Assembly: GCA_963753725.1 (NCBI GenBank)
Contig: CAVWDI010000003.1
Coordinates: 62,001-126,000 of the forward strand
Reading direction: 5' to 3'
DNA length: 64,000 nt
From: CAVWDI01 sp963753725
Lineage (GTDB): Bacteria; Chloroflexota; Anaerolineae; Anaerolineales; UBA4823
Position numbers and translations under genes: made by a program. Positions within the stretch are counted from its first letter, which is position 1; each line of letters begins with the position of its first letter. Shown here piece after piece: positions 46,267 to 55,267 of the stretch. The notes beneath the pieces were generated by a model, which had not been told where the DNA came from, searched no databases, and was given only the letters and a program-made list of their open reading frames with translations.

Positions 46267-46813
46267 TCTGCAGCCTGAAGTTGGCTTGTCTATACCTGGG
46301 AATAATAAAATCAGCCAAACGTGCTGTCCCGATTCTGTTATCTCAAATGAAAACAAACTTGTCGTAGCACTTGGCTGCACAATGCGCGGTGATGATGGGG
46401 TAGGAATTGCCGTCCTGGAAAGATTAGCAAAATGTGGTTGTTTACCCGAAAACGTTTACTTTCAAAATGATGGCTCCCCTGTTCATTTGATGGATGCCTT
46501 TCTCACACATAAATTTGGGACAGTTATTATTGTTGACTCGGCATATATTAATCAAACACCTGGTGATTGGCAGCGATTTACATTGGACGAAAAAATTCTG
46601 GTGTCTCTAGATCGATATTCGAAGATTTCGATTAACAAATTGGGTCTGGCGGAGGTTTTGGAAATATGTATTGCCCTGAAAATGGAATTGCCGAAAATTG
46701 TAATTTACGGTGTGCAACCGAAGGAGGTGGACTTTTCATATAATTTGAGTGATGTCGTCCAAAATGCAGTATCACCAATATGCAGATCAATATTGGAGGA
46801 TTTACGGAAATAA
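46259..46813 (+). CDS. Hydrogenase maturation protease (group 3b set)
   Basis: A 184-residue HyaD/HycI-type protease from a TTG start. ALGCTMRGDDGVGIAVLERL and VIIVDSAYINQTPGDW contain the nickel-sensing acidic residues. Specific for the large subunit just upstream, by position (overlap of 8 bases). The first 30 residues look unusual and an internal start is possible. Last gene of the hydrogenase polycistron. Confidence 0.82.
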   Translation: MSNLQPEVGLSIPGNNKISQTCCPDSVISNENKLVVALGCTMRGDDGVGIAVLERLAKCGCLPENVYFQNDGSPVHLMDAFLTHKFGTVIIVDSAYINQTPGDWQRFTLDEKILVSLDRYSKISINKLGLAEVLEICIALKMELPKIVIYGVQPKEVDFSYNLSDVVQNAVSPICRSILEDLRK

Positions 46814-46898
46814 GAAGGAACATTTTTGGGATAATAAAAACACGGTAATTAGTCAAACCAATTTCTACAGTGATCTTAAAGAAAAAGGAGAAAATAAA

Positions 46899-47318
46899 AT
46901 GTCAAAGATATTAATAATCGATGATGATCCGGACATCGTATTGGCTGTTCGCATAAACCTGGAATCTGAAGGTTATGATGTGATTGAAGCTTCCAGTGGT
47001 GAGCAAGGTATTGAGAAGATAAAATCTGAACATCCGGATTTAATTATCTTAGATGTGATGATGGAGACAAAAACCGAAGGATTTCAAATGGCGCTTAAAC
47101 TGCACAGCCCCGATCCAACTTCGGAGTATATCGAATATAAAGATATTCCAATACTCATGCTTACCGCAATACACAGCACAACGCCCCTGGCTTTCGAACC
47201 TGATATTGACTACTTGCCGGTGGAGCTTTTTGTGGATAAACCGATTGACCCAGAGGATTTGGTTGGTAAAGTTGACTGGCTGCTGAGCAGGGAAAAGGAT
47301 TTGTCGGAACCGGTTTGA
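46899..47318 (+). CDS. Single-domain response regulator
   Basis: A 139-residue receiver-only protein (DDD 8-10, Asp52 in LILDVMM, late Lys in VDKPIDPEDLV). No output domain. It has a long insertion around residues 60-75. AAAGGAG stands 8 bases before the ATG. It follows the hydrogenase operon by 85 bases and may act in a phosphorelay with the kinases downstream. Similar receivers are known near hydrogenase genes in other anaerobes (recollection, not checked). Confidence 0.85.
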   Translation: MSKILIIDDDPDIVLAVRINLESEGYDVIEASSGEQGIEKIKSEHPDLIILDVMMETKTEGFQMALKLHSPDPTSEYIEYKDIPILMLTAIHSTTPLAFEPDIDYLPVELFVDKPIDPEDLVGKVDWLLSREKDLSEPV

Positions 47319-47357
47319 AAATTTCCTCAGACAACATGTGCCTGATTTCCCTCCACT

Positions 47358-47399
47358 TGGAATGGAAGAGAACATAATTACAAAATCTCTTCCATTCCA
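47358..47399 (+). terminator. Perfect 14-bp inverted repeat
   Basis: TGGAATGGAAGAGA (47358-47371) pairs without mismatch with TCTCTTCCATTCCA (47386-47399) across a 14-base loop. No T-run follows, so it may be an RNA processing site or operator instead of a plain terminator. It lies between the single-domain regulator and the sensor kinase. Confidence 0.55.
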
Positions 47400-47502
47400 G
47401 TACCAGTTCAGCGTGAAATGCTGACCTGGATGAATAAATAGAAAGGGAAATGCCTGGCTGCTTGTTATTGTTTGCGGTTAATTGATTTCGTTAAGGTTTG
47501 AT

Positions 47503-49482
47503 ATGAGAAGATTTGTCTCCAGTATTATTGGGGGAGGGCTGCGATTAGTGCTGATCATTTCCTTCTCGTTGGTCGCAGTTTTAACGGTTAGCTTGAGCGC
47601 GGCTGCCATCTCGAGGGTAATTGGTGATTACCTGAAAGCTGCTGAGGTTGAAAGGGTAGACCGCGATATGGACCTTGCAGATGTTTTTTATAATCTTAAA
47701 CTGGAGGAGACTGCGGCAATAAGCCACCGTTTGGTTTTAGATCCCCTGGTGGTAAATAATTTGCAGGATGCTGCTTCAGGTCAGGAGAAAGCGCTCAGAA
47801 TAATCGACCAGCAAATAACCAATAAAATTACCATTCTGGCTCTCGGAGGTACTCACCTGATCGCAGTACTCGATGCGGATGGTAATGTTATTGTTAGCCG
47901 GGTATTAGCGTCCGAGGGAGAACTTTCTCCAGTCAATATGATAGGGAACTGGGGGGAACTGCCGATTGTAGAACACGTGAGGACGACCGGCGAGGATCGT
48001 GCAGCTACGGAAATTTTACCGGTTGAACTGCTGGAACAGGTGGGGTTAGAAAATCAGGCTCATCTTGCGCTTATAGATACACCAAAAGCCGCTGCTGAAC
48101 CCTATGATCCACGCGAAGGCACAGCTGGTATGGCGCTGGCAGGCGTTTCTCCAATTATTAACAATCAAGGAAAAATGACAGGCACAGTATTAGCAGCATA
48201 TCTGTTCAACAATGATTTTACACTTGTAGATCGGATTAAAGAGGTTGCCGGAATTGACACAGTGACCATTTTTTTTGGAGATATGCGCGTTTCAACCAAT
48301 GTCATGACCGAAGATAATCAGCGCGCGGTTGGAACCAGGGTCTCACAGGAAGTATTTGACGTTGTATTGAAGAACAACCAGGAATTCATCGGAGAGGCTT
48401 TTGTTGTAAATGACACTTATATCACCCGCTATAAACCATTACATGATCATCTGAATCACGTGGTTGGTATTCTTTATGTCGGGGCGCTCAAATCAAAGTT
48501 TTTGTCTCTTGTGGATGAATTCTATAAACGTGTAATCGTCATTGCTGTGTTGAGTATTTTACTGGCAGCTTTGATCGCGATTCCTATCGCTCATTTTATC
48601 ACCCGCCCAATTACGAAGCTGGTAGAAGCTAATCAAAGATTGGCTCAGGGAGATATGACAGTTCGTGTTGAAGCGCACGGAAATGGAGAACTGAGCGTTT
48701 TGGGTCAATCATTTAACAGTATGGTAGGGAAATTAAATGATGCCCAGAAAGAATTGCTTCAAAAAGAAAAGCTTGCCTCCATGGGTCAATTAGCCGCCGG
48801 TGTCGCTCACGAAATAAATAATCCGCTTGGCACTATTCTCCTTTACTCGGATGTGATGTATAAAGAGGCAAATGAAAATGATCCCATGCGCAGCGACTTG
48901 AAGATGATTATAAATGAAACAACACGTTGTAAGTCTATTGTGGCTGACCTCTTGAATTTCGCCAGGCAGCAAAAGGTCATTGTACAGAATATCGATATTC
49001 ACAATTTGCTTGAACGCATCTTAGATAGGGTGAAGATTCAGCCCATGTTCCAAAAGATATTATTCGACTGCCAGTTTAACCATGAAATACCCAATATACA
49101 GGCTGATCCAGACCAATTACAGCAGGTATTTGCGAACTTACTAAATAACGCGGCCGAATCCATGGATGGTGAAGGTACAATCAACTTGAGAACACAAATG
49201 ATGGATAAACAATGGGTAGAAATCGTTATTTCTGATTCGGGATGCGGTATCCCGGAGGAACATCTGGATAGAATGTTCACACCCTTTTTCACCACAAAGT
49301 TTCCTGGTGGAGGAACAGGCCTGGGACTATCCATCTCATACGGCATTATCAAGATGCATCAAGGGAAGATTTCTGTTCAAAGTGTTGAGGGGAAGGGTAC
49401 AACATTCACGGTAACCCTTCCATTAAGTTTATCTGACGGTCACTTTGCGCCAAATAAATTAATGATTCCTGTAAACAATTGA
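47503..49482 (+). CDS. Sensor histidine kinase (Cache-HAMP-HisKA-HATPase), NtrB type
   Basis: About 659 residues: a first helix (LIISFSLVAVLTVSLSAAAI), an extracellular double-Cache-like domain of about 300 residues (ILALGGTHLIAVLDADGNVI, GMALAGVSPIINNQGKMTGT), a second helix, the HAMP domain, then the box GVAHEINNPLGTILLYSD and the ATP-binding boxes NLLNNAAESMDG, DSGCGIPEE, GGGTGLGLSIS. The ATG at 47503 has TAAGG upstream and is preferred to the TTG at 47482. Sits between two proteins with receiver domains. Confidence 0.9.
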   Translation: MRRFVSSIIGGGLRLVLIISFSLVAVLTVSLSAAAISRVIGDYLKAAEVERVDRDMDLADVFYNLKLEETAAISHRLVLDPLVVNNLQDAASGQEKALRIIDQQITNKITILALGGTHLIAVLDADGNVIVSRVLASEGELSPVNMIGNWGELPIVEHVRTTGEDRAATEILPVELLEQVGLENQAHLALIDTPKAAAEPYDPREGTAGMALAGVSPIINNQGKMTGTVLAAYLFNNDFTLVDRIKEVAGIDTVTIFFGDMRVSTNVMTEDNQRAVGTRVSQEVFDVVLKNNQEFIGEAFVVNDTYITRYKPLHDHLNHVVGILYVGALKSKFLSLVDEFYKRVIVIAVLSILLAALIAIPIAHFITRPITKLVEANQRLAQGDMTVRVEAHGNGELSVLGQSFNSMVGKLNDAQKELLQKEKLASMGQLAAGVAHEINNPLGTILLYSDVMYKEANENDPMRSDLKMIINETTRCKSIVADLLNFARQQKVIVQNIDIHNLLERILDRVKIQPMFQKILFDCQFNHEIPNIQADPDQLQQVFANLLNNAAESMDGEGTINLRTQMMDKQWVEIVISDSGCGIPEEHLDRMFTPFFTTKFPGGGTGLGLSISYGIIKMHQGKISVQSVEGKGTTFTVTLPLSLSDGHFAPNKLMIPVNN

Positions 49483-49488
49483 AAACAC

Positions 49489-50667
49489 ATGGAGAATTTG
49501 GAAATCAAAGGTAGTATCCTGGTCATTGATGACGAGCTCGGAATTCGCGAAGGCTGCCGGCGCGCGTTGACACCCCAGGGATATGACGTGCAGACAGCAT
49601 CCTCGATCAAAGACGGACTGCAATTGGTACAGGATGCAGATTTTGATCTTGTGCTGTTGGATATCATGATGCCGGATGGGCGCGGCATTGAATTGTTAGA
49701 GCCGATTCACGAAAAAGATGCGGATATTGTTTGTGTGATCATCACCGGTTTCGCCACCGTTGAACTGGCAGTAAATGCTATAAAACATGGCGCTTATAAT
49801 TTTATCTCCAAACCTTTCGCATCCGATACATTGATAATGACGGTTAACCAGGGTTTAGAAAAGCGTCGGCTTTCCCTGGAAACCAAGCGTTTGCAAAAAA
49901 TTGAGGGGCATGCTGCCGAACTGGTACGCGCGAAAGAGGAAATGGAACGGCTGGATAAATTCAAATCCGATTTTTTGCTGATGGTGGCTCATGAATTGCG
50001 CTCACCAGTCGTTGGTGCCCAAAGCCTGCTGCGGACGATACTTCGCGGTCTGGCAGGTGACCTCAACGAGCAGCAGGTCGAATTACTCAGCCGCGTAAAC
50101 CTGCGATTGGATATGTTGTTAGAGCTTATTAATGATCTTCTTTCGCTGGCTGCGGGTAAATCTATTGAACCGGATCAATCGCTGGAGTTAGTCTTTGTAA
50201 AACCCATCATTCAACACGTGGTTGATAACTTTTCCGTTCAGGCGGAAGATAAACAAGTTTCTCTAACTTTTGACCCTACTGAAACGCCAATTGCTGTATT
50301 GGCAACTGAAGATGGTCTGAGCACTGTGTTTAACAACTTGATTAGCAACGCAATAAAATACACACCTAAAGACGGAACCGTCCAAGTGAGATTAGAAGAA
50401 TTAGATGAAACTGCACTGATAACGATATCTGATAGTGGTATAGGGATTCCCCAAGAAGATATCCCAAAACTTTGGGAAGAATTCTTTCGTGCAAGCAACG
50501 TCCGAAATTCTGAAATCATTGGGACTGGTCTTGGCTTGAGTATTGTAAAGCAGCTTGTGGAACGCTTTTCTGGTTTGATTGAGGTTTTCAGTGTGGAAGG
50601 GGAGGGAACCAAATTCATACTAACGATGCCGTTGGACAGTACAACATCGAATGCCCAAGTATCTTAA
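49489..50667 (+). CDS. Receiver-histidine kinase hybrid
   Basis: A 392-residue cytoplasmic protein. N-terminal receiver (Asp58 in VLLDIMMPDG, ITGFATVELAV, K in SKPFAS), a coiled linker, the HisKA box MVAHELRSPVVGAQSLL and HATPase boxes NLISNAIKYT, DSGIGIPQED and GTGLGLSIV. This arrangement allows it to receive phosphate and pass on a signal. It starts 7 bases after the previous kinase, so the two are coupled. No DNA-binding output domain is encoded in this cluster. Confidence 0.9.
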   Translation: MENLEIKGSILVIDDELGIREGCRRALTPQGYDVQTASSIKDGLQLVQDADFDLVLLDIMMPDGRGIELLEPIHEKDADIVCVIITGFATVELAVNAIKHGAYNFISKPFASDTLIMTVNQGLEKRRLSLETKRLQKIEGHAAELVRAKEEMERLDKFKSDFLLMVAHELRSPVVGAQSLLRTILRGLAGDLNEQQVELLSRVNLRLDMLLELINDLLSLAAGKSIEPDQSLELVFVKPIIQHVVDNFSVQAEDKQVSLTFDPTETPIAVLATEDGLSTVFNNLISNAIKYTPKDGTVQVRLEELDETALITISDSGIGIPQEDIPKLWEEFFRASNVRNSEIIGTGLGLSIVKQLVERFSGLIEVFSVEGEGTKFILTMPLDSTTSNAQVS

Positions 50668-50693
50668 CAATTTGTATCGCGACACAAACCCTA

Positions 50694-50731
50694 CTGGAGT
50701 AGATTTTCCATGTACGGAAAAATCACTCCAG
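50694..50731. terminator. Bidirectional terminator
   Basis: CTGGAGT (50694-50700) pairs with ACTCCAG (50725-50731), extended by GATTTTCC/GGAAAAATC inside. It lies at the convergent ends of the kinase (plus) and the PLP enzyme gene (minus), overlapping the last codons of the latter. Confidence 0.65.
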
Positions 50732-51904
50732 ACTACTTAAAGCAGCCTCAATATCGGCTTTAAGATCTTCTACATCCTCAATGCCAACCGAATAACGGAT
50801 CAATCCTTCTGGTACACTCGCCGCGGCGCGTTCTTTATCGGTCAATTCGACGTGGCTGGTAGTTGCCGGGGGACCGGCTATGGTTTCTACCTGTCCCAGG
50901 TTGGCCGCCATATAGGCATATTGTAGTCTGGGTAAGAATTGAGATATCGTTTTATAACCTCCCCTGAGTTCAAAGCTCAACACACCTCCAAATCCAGACA
51001 TCTGCCTTCCAGCGATTTCTCGTCCGGGATGGCTTTCAAGACCAGGATAATTGACACCGGTTACCTGAGGTTGGTCCTCCAAGAAGCGGGCTATAGCAGA
51101 CGCGTTCTCGTTATGGCGCTCTACGCGCAGGCCGAGCGTCTTCAGACTCCGCAGCAGCAGGAACGCGCTATTAGGATCCAGACAAGGTCCAGTGAGTTCC
51201 CGGTGTTGATAGATGATCTCGACCAGGTCTTTGCGACCGCAAACAACGCCTCCCATTACATCTCCGTGACCGCCCAGATACTTGGTAGCACTGTGGATGA
51301 CCAGGTCCGCGCCAAGCAGTATGGGTTGCTGGTTTATTGGCGTGGCGAAGGTATTATCGACCACAGTGATTGCACCAGCTTTATGCGCTGCCCGGCATAA
51401 GCGCTCTAGATCAAGCACTTTCAAAGTGGGATTGGTGGGTGATTCCAGGTAGAGCAGATCGCACCCGTTAGCAATTTCTGCTTCTAGCATTTCATGATCA
51501 TCGGTATCACAAATTTCGCAGATAACTCCAAAGCGGGGCAGTATTTTGGTGAAATGCAAGTATGTTCCGCCGTAAGCATCACGCACCGTGACTGCCCGTT
51601 TGCCTGGATCGAGCAATGCGAAAAGGGTTGTACTGACCGCGCCCATACCGGTGGCGAAGCTGGTCGCGCTTTCTGCTCTCTCAAGAGCTGCAACCTTTCT
51701 TTCAAACAAACGTGTTGTGGGGTTGGAGTTGCGGCTGTAAATATCACCTGGTTCTTGTTTCAACGCAACCGCACGCCATGTTTCGAGGTTTTCGTATACA
51801 AATGCAGCGTTCTGGTTAATGGGTGGTACGAGCGCACGCGTGACCGGATCGACCTGTCTCATCAAATGGACAGAACGGGTTGAAGGACCTGCTTTTTCAC
51901 ACAT
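50723..51904 (-). CDS. Cys/Met metabolism PLP-dependent enzyme (methionine gamma-lyase / cystathionine gamma-synthase type)
   Basis: About 393 residues, normal for the family. The PLP lysine is in HSATKYLGGHGDVMGG; further motifs are YSRNSNPTTRLFERKVAALE, LDPGKRAVTVRDAYGGTY and VDNTFATPINQQP. It handles sulfur amino acids by gamma-elimination or gamma-replacement; the two reactions cannot be told apart by eye. ATG at 51904 is chosen because AAGGAG lies 6 bases before; the frame extends to 51958. It is the last gene of a minus-strand set with the acylase-like and corrinoid proteins. Confidence 0.85.
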   Translation of the reverse strand: MCEKAGPSTRSVHLMRQVDPVTRALVPPINQNAAFVYENLETWRAVALKQEPGDIYSRNSNPTTRLFERKVAALERAESATSFATGMGAVSTTLFALLDPGKRAVTVRDAYGGTYLHFTKILPRFGVICEICDTDDHEMLEAEIANGCDLLYLESPTNPTLKVLDLERLCRAAHKAGAITVVDNTFATPINQQPILLGADLVIHSATKYLGGHGDVMGGVVCGRKDLVEIIYQHRELTGPCLDPNSAFLLLRSLKTLGLRVERHNENASAIARFLEDQPQVTGVNYPGLESHPGREIAGRQMSGFGGVLSFELRGGYKTISQFLPRLQYAYMAANLGQVETIAGPPATTSHVELTDKERAAASVPEGLIRYSVGIEDVEDLKADIEAALSSLE

Positions 51905-51960
51905 GCGTATCTCCTTATTGATAAGGTTATATCCTTTGGTAATGCTATTCTCGCTCAAGG

Positions 51961-53019
51961 TTATTCAATAATGAAATCTTCAAAGCTGTTGAGATTAAGA
52001 AATCTCGACGATGGATTCCCTTTTCTTACTTTCATGGATTTATTTTCTAAATCCATTACTATTGTGGCTAAAGTTCCGCTGTATCCCATCTCAATTTGTG
52101 CAGCGGGTTTGAAGGATGCCATTATGGAACTCTCGCCGCACGAATTGTCAGAGAGAATTGAGATCATCTCTTGAGTTGAGAAATGCTCAAGTTTACTGAA
52201 TTCTTCAAGTGCTTTTTTATGGCGGGCGATAGAATTAGTGCGATCGGTTTCATCAATGCATAACGATTTTTTTGAATGGATATAGTGGTTTGTATGGCTG
52301 TAGGCATGCTCTTCTATATCGTAGAAAATGGTTTCATCCCCAAAGAATTCAACGTCAAATGCTCTGCCGGCGTGGGATACGATGATATTACTGGCTTTCC
52401 CATTCAAAGAACGGTTGATTGTATACCTTGCACCCTCAAGCGTTTGCGATTCCAATACCGTCCGCAACAGGATATGGATTGGGATCCCTGAGAGCAGCTG
52501 GTCTTTAACCCACAGGATATTGAGAGTAACACCCAATCCATAGTTGTTGAGACCAATCTTCCCAATGATCCCCGCTTCAGTTAACTGAAAGATTTTATGA
52601 CCGGATGGTTGACAAATTTCCATAATAACGAAGTTATCTTCTAGGGCTTGTGCCCAATCCCAGGTCTGACCAAGTATTTTTTGTCGCGGGAAAACCACGG
52701 CAGTACATTCGTCGTACTGCTGGGTCAAGGTTAGTTCCGTTCTGGCGTTCAAAGCATAGACCCATAATGGCTCTGAAACCTTTGCTCCCAGGGCGATATG
52801 GTCGATTTCCCGGATATAGTTTGGGTTAAAAGCTCTAATCCGCTCTTTGATACGAACGGTTTCTTGTAGAACCTTCGCTTCTGTACCAAGGTTTGCCAGG
52901 AATATGGGTTTATAGAATTCAATATTATGGTTTATTTGTTCTGCTAATTTTTCCCCATGCTGTAACCCGATTTCTTCTGGTGAACCAGATAACCTAATTC
53001 TTGTAATAAACTCACCCAT
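51961..53019 (-). CDS. C45-family acyltransferase/acylase-like protein (Ntn hydrolase)
   Basis: A 352-residue protein of the acyl-CoA:6-aminopenicillanate acyltransferase group. These are self-processing N-terminal nucleophile hydrolases; the nucleophile is probably Cys105 (QYDECTAVVF), followed by the conserved GQTWDW. The rest includes GIIGKIGLNNYGLGVTLN and AFDVEFFGD. Natural substrates of bacterial members are mostly unknown. It lies 34 bases after the corrinoid gene and 56 bases before the PLP enzyme, and is not a typical partner of either. Confidence 0.8.
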   Translation of the reverse strand: MGEFITRIRLSGSPEEIGLQHGEKLAEQINHNIEFYKPIFLANLGTEAKVLQETVRIKERIRAFNPNYIREIDHIALGAKVSEPLWVYALNARTELTLTQQYDECTAVVFPRQKILGQTWDWAQALEDNFVIMEICQPSGHKIFQLTEAGIIGKIGLNNYGLGVTLNILWVKDQLLSGIPIHILLRTVLESQTLEGARYTINRSLNGKASNIIVSHAGRAFDVEFFGDETIFYDIEEHAYSHTNHYIHSKKSLCIDETDRTNSIARHKKALEEFSKLEHFSTQEMISILSDNSCGESSIMASFKPAAQIEMGYSGTLATIVMDLENKSMKVRKGNPSSRFLNLNSFEDFIIE

Positions 53020-53053
53020 ATTTTAAATCCAGTATTTATCCTGTAAATAATGT

Positions 53054-53704
53054 TTATTCTGGGGCATCCATGAGTCTGAATGCAATATCGACTGCTGAAA
53101 TGGCATCTTCAGCGTAACCATCCGCACCAATTTCTTCGGCATAACTGGCGGTCACCGGCGCGCCACCGACCATAATTTTCACCTGATCGCGTAAACCTGC
53201 CTCTTCAATCGCTTTGACGAGTTCTTTCTGTTGAAGCATGGTTGTGGTCAATAGCGCTGAAGCGCCGACGATAGCTGCATCCGATTCCTTAATTGCTGTG
53301 ACAAAATCTGATGAAGTTTTATTTACTCCGATGTCGATAACCTGGAATCCATTTGCGGTGAGCATCGTGCCGACCAGAGTCTTCCCTATCTCATGCAGAT
53401 CACCTTCAACCGTGCCGAGCACGACTATACCAACCACCTCCCGTTTCTGGTCGGCGAGCATAGCGGGTTCTAAAACATCCAGACCGGCTTTCATAACATC
53501 AGCGCCGATAATCAATTCTGGTAAGAAGTATTCCCCAGATGAAAATAGTTCTCCGACCCGCTGGATGCCCTTGGTAAGACCTTCATTGATGCAGGTAAGA
53601 GGATCCAGTCCCATCTCGAGCGCCTTGTCTGACAGTTCTTTGACATCGTCAACCTCACCATCGATTACGGCCTGAGCTAATTTCTTATAAATCTCTTCGG
53701 ACAT
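53054..53704 (-). CDS. Corrinoid protein of a methyltransferase system
   Basis: A 216-residue protein with a helical cap (MtbC/MetH cap-like, GLTKGIQRVGELFSSGEYFLPELI) and a B12-binding domain with GDLHEIGK, His104 being the lower cobalt ligand, then SALLTTTM and GGAPV. It shuttles methyl groups from substrates such as methylamines or methoxy compounds. A complete methyltransferase partner is absent here, but a broken MttB-type gene stands 1.1 kb upstream (54798-55089). Confidence 0.9.
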   Translation of the reverse strand: MSEEIYKKLAQAVIDGEVDDVKELSDKALEMGLDPLTCINEGLTKGIQRVGELFSSGEYFLPELIIGADVMKAGLDVLEPAMLADQKREVVGIVVLGTVEGDLHEIGKTLVGTMLTANGFQVIDIGVNKTSSDFVTAIKESDAAIVGASALLTTTMLQQKELVKAIEEAGLRDQVKIMVGGAPVTASYAEEIGADGYAEDAISAVDIAFRLMDAPE

Positions 53705-53874
53705 CTATGCCTCCTGTTGTGAAAATATAATTTGTGTAGTCATACCCGACTTTCTTTATTAGTATATCCAGAATGATTCACTTTGATACGATACTATTTT
53801 AGAATAGAGAAGCCTCCAGGACATTATCCGGGGGTGAGTTCTCCTTGATCGATGGCATCGTTTTTAGGTAATTT

Positions 53875-54366
53875 TTATGTTATTTCACCATTGTTGAAAA
53901 ATTCAGATACGCCTGGCGGTAACCAGGAACCGAGGTCTTTGATTTTTAAAGGCAGCAGATATGTTTGCGTGCGGCGTATACCGGGTATCTTGCCCAATTT
54001 CTCAGTGGTGAAATCAAAAAGTTCCTCGATCGTCCGAACTCGTAATGAAATACTGACATCCGATTCTCCGGTTGCGCAGGCTACATAGCTTACCTGTGGG
54101 AATTCGGCAGCTTTTTCAGCCACTTCGCGCACACGTCCTGGCTCAACTTCAATAAAGACATCCGCCATAACACAGTAGCCAACCGTTTCAGGGTCGACGA
54201 TGGCGCGTACATTTATTATTCCATGTTCAGTGAGCGCTCCGATGCGATTGGTAACAGTGCGGGCTGAAATATTCCCCAACTGCCGCGCGATTTCTGCACT
54301 TGGCATGCGCCCGTCTTTGTTGAGCAGCACAATTATTCCCCAGTCTGTCTGATCAAGTTTATGCAT
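53875..54366 (-). CDS. Lrp/AsnC-family transcriptional regulator
   Basis: About 163 residues. N-terminal helix-turn-helix (LDQTDWGIIVLLNKDGRMPSAEIARQLGNISARTVTNRIGAL) and a C-terminal RAM domain (YVACATGESDVSISLRVRTIEEL). ATG at 54366 has GGAG 6 bases before; the frame extends to 54423. It is the gene just upstream of the corrinoid/acylase/PLP set in the same direction (171-base gap) and so is a candidate regulator of it, probably responding to an amino acid. Confidence 0.88.
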   Translation of the reverse strand: MHKLDQTDWGIIVLLNKDGRMPSAEIARQLGNISARTVTNRIGALTEHGIINVRAIVDPETVGYCVMADVFIEVEPGRVREVAEKAAEFPQVSYVACATGESDVSISLRVRTIEELFDFTTEKLGKIPGIRRTQTYLLPLKIKDLGSWLPPGVSEFFNNGEIT

Positions 54367-54618
54367 CGATCTCCGTTTGAGAGAGAAATTTCGTTCTTTT
54401 TTGTAACCATCAGGATAATTCATTATTTCTGAAATGTCAATATTATGGCAGTATTTCTTCAGATTCGGTCATAATTACATAGGTTATTGGAATTAAACGA
54501 ATTATCACAGGATTATTTATATATTTAATCCAAGTCCTAATAATAAGCGGAAAATGATTTAAATTTTGATCCAAAACAACAAATTATATTTCAATGGAAT
54601 TTATGGGAAAAAAAAGAG

Positions 54619-54780
54619 ATGGATATAAAAGCGAACTTGATATTGAAAAATAGTTCGATCTATAAAGTAGATGAGGAACGGAGTTGGTCACAGGCGGTCG
54701 CAATTGCTGATGGCAAGATCATCTATGTTGGTTTAAACGATGAAATTGAATCTTGTATAGATTTAGATAGAGTACTATAG
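54619..54780 (+). pseudogene. N-terminal fragment of an amidohydrolase (YtcJ-like)
   Basis: A 53-codon frame, with AAAAAAGAG before the ATG, encodes ANLILKNSSIYKVDEERSWS then QAVAIADGKIIYVG. This is the standard N-terminus of the Amidohydro_3 (YtcJ) family, proteins that are normally 530-550 residues. The frame ends at a stop where the metal-binding HxH region should follow, and no continuation was found. So it is a truncated relic. Confidence 0.65.
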
Positions 54781-54797
54781 TGCTGATTACTTCTGCA

Positions 54798-55089
54798 TCA
54801 CCCATAATAATTACCCATAATGGCAGCCCCGTTGTTGATCAATCCCCGTTCCGGAGCTCCAAGTGGGAGCAGGCCAGTTTGCATGTCCAGTACTGCAGAT
54901 ACGCTGCCGTATAACAGCGGAGTCCCCGGGTACAGAATTTACAGAGCAGCAATCCAATCTAGGATATAAGTGTTGATAACGATCACCTCGCCCAGCAGTA
55001 TGACCGGGGCAAAAACCTACCTCTTCCAGTATTTCCACTGAATTAGTGTGGACAAGTTCAGCGATTGTTTGTAATTCTGTTTTTTTGAA
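54798..55089 (-). pseudogene. Relic of a trimethylamine methyltransferase (MttB) family gene
   Basis: Two pieces survive in the minus direction. The first (about 55089-55010) reads KTELQTIAELVHTNSVEILE then EVGF, the typical MttB N-terminus. The second, in another frame (about 55007-54800), reads PGTPLLYGSVSAVLDMQTGL then LPLGAPERGLINNGAAIMGN, the central MttB barrel, ending in NYYG and a stop. The region between the two pieces in a normal protein (over 200 residues) is gone, as is the C-terminal half. It once was the likely partner of the corrinoid protein. Confidence 0.7.
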
Positions 55090-55267
55090 ATAAAAATTTC
55101 GTATACTAGATTTTAACCGTTGTGAGGTAAAGAAATTCCAGAATAAAATTCATAACCCCTTCGCAGGCTCTTCACAATTTCTTCATATCTATGGATTAAA
55201 TTTGTCATCACTGGCGTACGGCAGGTGTATGTCACAGATTAAAGCATTGAATGATGGAGGTAATTTT

